Assembly: GCF_900106695.1 (NCBI RefSeq)
Contig: NZ_FNMZ01000001.1
Location: forward strand, 496,001 to 560,000
DNA from: Albimonas donghaensis
Lineage (GTDB): Bacteria > Pseudomonadota > Alphaproteobacteria > Rhodobacterales > Rhodobacteraceae
Direction: 5' to 3'
Length of the DNA stretch: 64,000 nucleotides
A program made the position numbers and the translations under genes. Below the pieces are notes generated by a model. That model searched no databases and had not been told where the DNA came from. It was given only the letters and a program-made list of their open reading frames with translations. Shown here one piece after another: positions 58,819 to 64,000 of this stretch. Within the stretch, counting starts at the first letter, position 1. Every line of letters starts with the position of its first letter.

Positions 58819-59471
58819 GCCGCGGGGGCGCGAAGCTGGCGCAGCAGGTCGCCGGCGGCGCGGAAGGCCAGCGCGGATGCCGCGGCGGCGAAGAGCGCGG
58901 CGAAGGCGGCCTCGATCCGCCGGCGGGCGGCGGCATGGGCGCGGATCAGCGGCGCGGTGGAAAAGACAAGCGCGTAGCCGAAGTTGATCGTCGCCGCCAT
59001 CGCCGCGCAGCCGGCGAGCAGCGCGATGGCGTCGGCGGGCGCGGCCTCGGCCGGCAGGCCCACGGTGATGATCGCGGCCCAGCCGAAGATCGCCTTGGGA
59101 TTGACGAGATGCATGGCGAGCCCGCGTCGGAACCAGCGCCCCAGCGGGGCCGGGCCGGAGGCCGGCGTCGCGCCGGGCGCCGGATCGGGCCGGGCGGCGG
59201 ACCGCCCCATCTTCCAGGCCAGCCGCGCGAGATAGAGCGCGCCGGCGCATTTCATCGCGATCAGCGCCCAGCCGGCCGAGGCCAGCACGGCGGCGAGCCC
59301 GCCCGCCGCCAGCGCGCCCAGCGTGCAGGACCCGACCACCACGCCCGCGGCCAGCCCCATAGCCGCCCGCCGGCCGGAGCCGAGCCCCGTCGCCATGATC
59401 GCCAGCGTCGTCGGCCCCGGACTGGCCGAGGCGGCGGCGAACGCCGCGAAGCCCAGCCAGAGCGCGCTCAC
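58806..59471 (-). CDS. LysE family amino acid exporter (RhtB-like) B
   Basis: A 221-residue homologue of the downstream gene: [40 protein letters not shown], and [23 protein letters not shown] with the LysE N-P/K pattern. About six helices. The GTG start at 59471 overlaps the pdxJ stop (GTGA), so the pair is translationally coupled to pdxJ. Substrate unknown. The two exporters share the fold but are clearly diverged. Confidence 0.85.
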   Translation of the reverse strand: MSALWLGFAAFAAASASPGPTTLAIMATGLGSGRRAAMGLAAGVVVGSCTLGALAAGGLAAVLASAGWALIAMKCAGALYLARLAWKMGRSAARPDPAPGATPASGPAPLGRWFRRGLAMHLVNPKAIFGWAAIITVGLPAEAAPADAIALLAGCAAMAATINFGYALVFSTAPLIRAHAAARRRIEAAFAALFAAAASALAFRAAGDLLRQLRAPAAAAT

Positions 59472-60247
59472 GCCGCGCCCTCGCCGAAGGCGTCCTGCCG
59501 GGCCTGGTCCATGGCCCCGCGCATCCGGCGGATGGCGCTGTCGAGCCCGGAGAAGATCGCCTCGCCCACCAGGAAATGGCCGATGTTCAACTCGGCCACC
59601 TCGGGGAAGGCGGCGACCGGGGCGACGGTGTCGAAGGTCAGGCCGTGGCCGGCATGGACCTCGAGCCCGAGCGAGGCGCCGAAGGCCGACATCTCGCGCA
59701 GCTTCTCCAGTTCCGCGTCGCGGTCCGCGAAACGGCCCTCGTGATGGGCGTCGCAATAGGCGCCGGTATGCAGCTCGATGACCGGCGCGCCGATGCGGGC
59801 GGCGGCCTCGATCTGGCGGGCGTCGGCGGCGATGAAGATGGAGACCCGGCAGCCGGCCTCGCTCAGGGGGGCGATGAAATGGGCGAGCCGGTTCTCCTCG
59901 CGCGCCACTTCCAGCCCGCCCTCGGTGGTCCGCTCCTCGCGCCGCTCGGGCACGATGCAGACCGCGTGGGGGCGATGGCGAAGCGCGATGGCCTGCATCT
60001 CCGGCGTGGCGGCCATCTCGAAGTTCAGCGGAACGGTCAGCTCGCGGGCCAGCGCCTCGATGTCGGGGTCGGTGATATGGCGGCGGTCTTCGCGCAGATG
60101 CGCGGTGATGCCGTCGGCGCCCGCGGCCTCGGCGATCTTGGCGGCGCGGATCGGGTCGGGATGGGCGCCGCCGCGGGCGTTCCGGATGGTGGCCACGTGG
60201 TCGATGTTGACGCCGAGGCGCAGGCGGCCGTGCAGAGGGCTGGTCAT
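59468..60247 (-). CDS. pdxJ: Pyridoxine 5'-phosphate synthase
   Basis: A 259-residue TIM-barrel enzyme that condenses 1-deoxyxylulose-5-phosphate with 3-amino-2-oxopropyl phosphate to PNP in vitamin B6 synthesis. Landmarks are [48 protein letters not shown] and [15 protein letters not shown] 60247 is taken because the conserved [10 protein letters not shown] follows directly; longer frames upstream run through the G-rich repeats. It is coupled by GTGA to the exporter gene. Confidence 0.96.
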   Translation of the reverse strand: MTSPLHGRLRLGVNIDHVATIRNARGGAHPDPIRAAKIAEAAGADGITAHLREDRRHITDPDIEALARELTVPLNFEMAATPEMQAIALRHRPHAVCIVPERREERTTEGGLEVAREENRLAHFIAPLSEAGCRVSIFIAADARQIEAAARIGAPVIELHTGAYCDAHHEGRFADRDAELEKLREMSAFGASLGLEVHAGHGLTFDTVAPVAAFPEVAELNIGHFLVGEAIFSGLDSAIRRMRGAMDQARQDAFGEGAA

Positions 60248-60644
60248 GGGGTCGGCTCCGGGCGGGAACGGTTCGGGTTTCACCGACCATAAGGCGTCCG
60301 GAGCGTTCTGTCTCGGGGGGCCGCGCGTCAACGGGGACGCGGGTTGCGCGCGCCCGCCCGCGCGGCCCGGCATCCGGGTTCCCGGCGGAACCGGGGCGGG
60401 CGGCACATGGCGGGGCGGACGCGGGGGGCGGGGCGGACGCGGGGGGCGGGGCGGAAGCGGGGGGCGGGGAGACGGTTCCGACGGCGCCCCCGTTTCAGCG
60501 CGCCGCGGGCGAGCGGGCGCAGGCGGCGGGCCGGCGGACGCGGCGCTCCCTTCCCGGGCCCCATGCGGGGACGGCCGGGGGGCGGGCGCGAAACTCGGTC
60601 CTGCGTTGGGCCCCGCCGGGCGGGGGGCAGGCCGGGCGGGCGGC
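60248..60644. other. Gap DUF2062–pdxJ with G-quadruplex-prone repeats
   Basis: 397 bases without a credible gene, very GC-rich. Contains 18-base G-rich repeats (60411–60470). No clear terminator. Confidence 0.6.
60411..60470. repeat. 18-bp G-rich tandem repeat (three copies and a part)
   Basis: Unit CGGGGCGGACGCGGGGGG at 60411–60428 and 60429–60446, a third with one change at 60447–60464, then a partial copy. Runs of four and six G in every unit satisfy the G-quadruplex pattern on the plus strand; the genes here are read from the minus strand. Confidence 0.85.
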
Positions 60645-61271
60645 TCAGCCGGGCAGGTCGCGGGCCCCGGCGCGGCGGGACAGCTTCAGGGCCTTCTTGG
60701 CCTCCTTCGCCGCCTTGCGCCGCTCGGCCGCCTCATGGACGCGCTGCTTGGCGCGCTCCATCAGCTGCAGGCGGCGGCGGTTCTGGTAGGTGGAGATCAC
60801 CGGGCGCACCGCGAAATAGACCGCGCAGGAGGCGACGACACCCGGCAACAGGCCGCCGACCAGGTAGGGGATGAAGATCGCGTCGAGATTGTCCCACAGC
60901 CAGCGGAAGCTCCACCCGTGAAGGGGCGGCTGGACATGCAGGCCGGTGATGCGCGCCCCCATCCACATGGAGGCGCCGGCGATGAAGGGGAAGGTCAGCG
61001 GATTGCCGGTGAAGGTCCCGGTGGCCGAGGCCAGGATATTGCCCCGCGCCACGAAGGCGAAGGCGGCGGCGATGACGAAATGGAACCCGAAGAACGGCGT
61101 GAAGGAGGCCATCACCCCGCAGGCGAAGCCCAGCGCGATGCGATGCGGGGTGTCCGGAAGCCGCTGCACCCGCTTGCCGAGATAGCGATAGCCCCGCTGC
61201 CAGCCCTTGCGGGGCGACAGGAACTCGCGAACGCGGTCGCGCACGGGCTGCGGATCGCGGCGGCGGAACAC
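60645..61271 (-). CDS. DUF2062 membrane protein
   Basis: A 208-residue protein: [56 protein letters not shown], three to four membrane helices, then a long basic coiled tail ([30 protein letters not shown]). DUF2062 is widespread and of unknown function. It follows relA/spoT by four bases, so the same transcript is likely. Confidence 0.9.
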   Translation of the reverse strand: MFRRRDPQPVRDRVREFLSPRKGWQRGYRYLGKRVQRLPDTPHRIALGFACGVMASFTPFFGFHFVIAAAFAFVARGNILASATGTFTGNPLTFPFIAGASMWMGARITGLHVQPPLHGWSFRWLWDNLDAIFIPYLVGGLLPGVVASCAVYFAVRPVISTYQNRRRLQLMERAKQRVHEAAERRKAAKEAKKALKLSRRAGARDLPG

Positions 61272-61275
61272 GGGA

Positions 61276-63771
61276 TCAGCTCCCGGGGCCCGGAACGACC
61301 GGGTCCGGGCGCTCGGTCGCGGCGTCTTTCCTGCGGGTTTCGTCCTGCTTTCGGGGCTCGCCCGGCCTGCGGGTTTCGGCCGAGGCGGCGCCGGCGGGAG
61401 CGGCCGGGGACGAGGCCGGTGAGGAGGCCGGTGCGGTTGCGGGTGCGGGGGCGGTTTGGGGGCCGCGGGCGGGCAGGGCGCCCGCGGCCGCGGTCATCGC
61501 GCCGGTCGCCGCCGCCCTGGCGCCGGCCTCGGCCGCGCCCCCGGTCACGGCCGAGGCGCCGCCCATGCCAGACGCGCTCCAGTCCCGGGGCGTGCGGGAG
61601 CCGCCGTCGCGCCCCGCGCCGTCGCGCCCCCCGCCATCCCGCGCCGGCATGATCCGGCGCGCGGCATGAATGATCGGCTCCGCCGCCAGCTGCCCGACGA
61701 TCTGGCTGACATGCTTCACGTCGCGCACCTCGAGGTCGAAGCGCGCGCGATAGAAGTCCGGCTTGCGCTCGGTGAACTCCAGATGCGTGATATCGGCCTT
61801 CAGATCCGCGATCACCGTGCACACCCTGGCGAGGGCTCCCTGCTCGTTGGCGAAAGTCACCGACACCGAGGTCTGGTGCGGCTGCGACCAGGCGGTCTCG
61901 GGGTCCCACTTGAGGTCGACCCAGGCCTCCATCTCGTCTTCGTAGGCCGCGAGCTCGGGACAGTCGATGGCGTGAACCGTCACGCCCCGCCCGGGCGCGA
62001 CGATGCCGACGATGCGATCCCCCGGCACCGGCTCGCAGCATTCGCCGAAGCGGACCTTGCGGGCGCGGGAGACGCCGGTGACCATCGGACGCTCCGGCGC
62101 CTCGGCGGACAGGGGCACGTCCCAGGCGCCGTCGCGGGGAAACAGGGTCGTGAGCACCTGCACCGCCGAGATCTCCGCCGCCCCCACCGCGCGCAGCAGG
62201 TCGTCGGCCGAGGCTTCGCCCAGCCGGCTCGCCGCCATGCCAAGCGCCTTGGCGCTCAGCGGCTTGCCCGCCCGCTCGAAGGACTGGGAGACGATCTCGC
62301 GGCCGATGCGGATGTCGGATTCGCGACGCTCGGCCCGGATCGCGCGGCGGATCGCCTGCTTGGCGCGGCCGGTGACGGCGATCTCCTCCCAGACCGGCTG
62401 GGGCCGCTGGGCGTCGGCGCGGATGATCTCCACCGTCTGACCGTTGCGCAGGCGGGTGGAAAGCGGCGCCCGGCGGCCGTCGATCTTGGCGCCGACGCAA
62501 GAGTCGCCGATGCGGGTGTGGATCGAATAGGCGAAATCGATCGGCGTCGCGCCCCGGGGCAGGTTGATCACCCGGCCCTTGGGGGTGAAGCAGAACACCT
62601 GGTCCTGGAACATGTCGAGCTTCACATGTTCGAGGAACTCGTCCGGCTTCTCGGCGTTGCGGAACTCGTCGGTGAGCTGGCGCAGCCAGGTGAACGGGTC
62701 CACCACGAACGGGTTGGGAGAGCGCACGCCCTCCTTGTAGGCCCAGTGGGCGGCGACCCCGGTTTCGGCCACGTCATGCATGGCGCGGGTGCGGATCTGC
62801 ACCTCCACCCGCTTGGCGTTGCGCCCCGACACCGTGGTGTGGATCGAGCGGTAGCCGTTGGATTTCGGGGTGGAGATATAATCCTTGAACCGCCCCGGCA
62901 CCGCGGTCCAGCGGCGATGCACGGCGCCCAGCGCCCGGTAGCAGTCGCCCTCGTCCGCGCAGATGATGCGGAAGCCGTAGATGTCGGAGAGGCGGCCGAA
63001 CTCCTGCCCCTTCTCCTCCATCTTGCGCCAGATGGCGAAGGGGCGCTTTTCGCGGCCGGTGACCTCGGCCTCGATGCCTTCGGCCTCTAGCAGAACGCGG
63101 ATGTCCTCCTGGATCTGGGGGATGACCTCGCCGGTGGCCTCGCGCAGCTGGGCGAAGCGGCGCAGGATCGACACCCGGCCCTGGGGGTTGAGCACCTCGA
63201 AGGACAGGTCCTCCAGCTCGTCGCGCATCGACTGCATGCCCATGCGGCCGGCGAGCGGCGCGTAGATCTCCATGGTCTCGCGCGCCTTGCGCTCCTGCTT
63301 CTCGGGCCGCAGGAAGCCGATGGTGCGCATGTTGTGCAGGCGGTCGGCGAGCTTGACCAGCAGCACCCGCACGTCGCGCGACATGGCGATGAGCAGCTTG
63401 CGGAGGTTCTCCGCCTGCTCGGTCTCCTTCGAGCCGAGGTCGAGCTTGGAGATCTTGGTGACGCCGTCGACCAGTTCCGCCACTTCCTCGCCGAACTGGT
63501 CGGCGATCACCTGATAGGTGACGCCCTCGCAATCCTCGATCGTGTCGTGGAGCAGGGCGGTGGCGATGGTGGCGTCGTCGAGCCGAAGCTCGGTCAGGAT
63601 TCCGGCCACCGCGACGGGGTGGCCGAAATAGGGGTCGCCATTGGCGCGACGCTGCTGGGAGTGAGCCTTGGCCCCGAACACGTAAGCGGCGTTGAGAAGC
63701 CCCTCGTCCGTGTTCGGGTTATAGGCGAGCACCCGCTCGATCAGTTCGAACTGGCGGATGAACTCGCCCAA
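61276..63771 (-). CDS. relA/spoT: Bifunctional (p)ppGpp synthetase/hydrolase (RelA/SpoT)
   Basis: An 831-residue stringent-response enzyme: HD hydrolase (GHPVAVAGILTELRL, ALLHDTIED), synthetase (RFKDYISTPKSNGYRSIHT), TGS (FCFTPKGRVINLPRGATPIDFAYSIH), a CC-type region and ACT (SVSVTFANEQGALARVCTVIADL). Both active sites look intact, as for the single Rsh of alphaproteobacteria. The last ~120 residues after the ACT domain are an Ala/Gly/Pro/Arg low-complexity tail not seen in the family. The start is TTG at 63771: AAGGAGG stands five bases before it and the first residues (GEFIRQFELIERVLAYNPN) match the family start; no ATG fits better. It follows rpoZ by 31 bases. Confidence 0.95.
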   Translation of the reverse strand: MGEFIRQFELIERVLAYNPNTDEGLLNAAYVFGAKAHSQQRRANGDPYFGHPVAVAGILTELRLDDATIATALLHDTIEDCEGVTYQVIADQFGEEVAELVDGVTKISKLDLGSKETEQAENLRKLLIAMSRDVRVLLVKLADRLHNMRTIGFLRPEKQERKARETMEIYAPLAGRMGMQSMRDELEDLSFEVLNPQGRVSILRRFAQLREATGEVIPQIQEDIRVLLEAEGIEAEVTGREKRPFAIWRKMEEKGQEFGRLSDIYGFRIICADEGDCYRALGAVHRRWTAVPGRFKDYISTPKSNGYRSIHTTVSGRNAKRVEVQIRTRAMHDVAETGVAAHWAYKEGVRSPNPFVVDPFTWLRQLTDEFRNAEKPDEFLEHVKLDMFQDQVFCFTPKGRVINLPRGATPIDFAYSIHTRIGDSCVGAKIDGRRAPLSTRLRNGQTVEIIRADAQRPQPVWEEIAVTGRAKQAIRRAIRAERRESDIRIGREIVSQSFERAGKPLSAKALGMAASRLGEASADDLLRAVGAAEISAVQVLTTLFPRDGAWDVPLSAEAPERPMVTGVSRARKVRFGECCEPVPGDRIVGIVAPGRGVTVHAIDCPELAAYEDEMEAWVDLKWDPETAWSQPHQTSVSVTFANEQGALARVCTVIADLKADITHLEFTERKPDFYRARFDLEVRDVKHVSQIVGQLAAEPIIHAARRIMPARDGGGRDGAGRDGGSRTPRDWSASGMGGASAVTGGAAEAGARAAATGAMTAAAGALPARGPQTAPAPATAPASSPASSPAAPAGAASAETRRPGEPRKQDETRRKDAATERPDPVVPGPGS

Positions 63772-63802
63772 CTCGCCCTCCTTGCGGGGTCGCGGCCCCG
63801 GC

Positions 63803-64000
63803 TCAGCCGGCGTTCTGGTCCTGCTCCGACATCAGGGCGCGGAGCAGCTGCTCCTCCGAGATGTCGTCGACCGGCGCGTCGGAATCGGCGCCGGACATGA
63901 GCATGGCCATCGAGTCCTCTTCGGGCTCGTCGACCTCGATGTGCCGCTGGTGGGACTGGATCAGCCCCTCCATCAGGTCATCGGGAGTGAGGGTCTCGTC
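63803..64000 (-). CDS. rpoZ: RNA polymerase omega subunit, C-terminal part
   Basis: The minus-strand frame to the window edge encodes 65 residues ending in EEQLLRALMSEQDQNAG, with LTPDDLMEGLIQSH and IEVDEPEED upstream. Acidic C-terminal tail, order rpoZ–relA/spoT and the position 31 bases upstream of the latter identify the omega subunit. The N-terminal half with the conserved MARVTVEDC start is outside the window. Confidence 0.85.
   Translation of the reverse strand, partial: DETLTPDDLMEGLIQSHQRHIEVDEPEEDSMAMLMSGADSDAPVDDISEEQLLRALMSEQDQNAG

Overview
The window is a very GC-rich (roughly 70 %) alphaproteobacterial chromosome segment, most likely from a member of the Rhodobacterales. Two syntenies point there: glyQ – small anchored protein – glyS near 8–12 kb, and the minus-strand chain rpoZ – relA/spoT – (DUF2062) – pdxJ – acpS – lepB – rnc – era at the right end. 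Codons are strongly G/C-ending except in a few sharply bounded patches, which are flagged.

Region 1 (1–7.9 kb) is the end of an integrated element. It holds the last codons of a tyrosine recombinase, two Rho-independent terminators, an AlpA-like HTH protein, a small coupled ORF, a PrimPol/DUF3987 replication protein, a small Cys-containing protein and, facing the other way, a single-chain MmeI-like restriction–modification enzyme. It stops at the 3' end of a tRNA-Thr(UGU) gene, a classic integrase target. The int–alpA–primase order resembles phage satellites of the PICI type, here with an anti-phage cargo at the attachment end.

Region 2 (8.2–25.5 kb) is mostly core: glyQ, an anchored protein, a gltS remnant, glyS (with an AT-rich mosaic patch), an epoxide hydrolase, a PPDK-like protein with a degenerate ATP-grasp half coupled to meaB, a SleB-type cell wall hydrolase, a degenerate sulfotransferase-like protein, a GT4 glycosyltransferase, mutT, 1 kb without a recognisable gene, and a minus-strand operon of a SUOX-fold periplasmic protein, a hybrid histidine kinase and an Hpt protein.

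Region 3 (26.2–33 kb) is an imelysin / di-heme oxidoreductase / imelysin / DUF1513 set, the typical iron-linked periplasmic group, followed by a TauE/SafE exporter.

Region 4 (33.2–50 kb) is a long, tightly overlapped catabolic cluster: a carboxyltransferase, a complete Dpp/Opp-type ABC importer, a 72-residue biotin carrier, two acyl-CoA ligases, a single-chain BC–BCCP–CT acyl-CoA carboxylase, a GntR/FCD regulator, then an enoyl-CoA hydratase and a VOC protein. A near-identical 15-bp dyad lies upstream of both transcription units. The genes suggest import of an unidentified carboxylic acid or peptide-like compound, CoA activation, biotin-dependent carboxylation and hydration. This is the best candidate in the window for an undescribed pathway.

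Region 5 (50–53.6 kb) is an RpiR regulator divergent from diaminopropionate ammonia-lyase and an N-carbamoyl amino acid hydrolase. Region 6 (53.7–64 kb) is minus-strand: DUF411, DUF1491, era, rnc, lepB, acpS, two LysE-type exporters, pdxJ, DUF2062, relA/spoT and the end of rpoZ. Three of its gaps hold unrelated G-rich tandem repeats.
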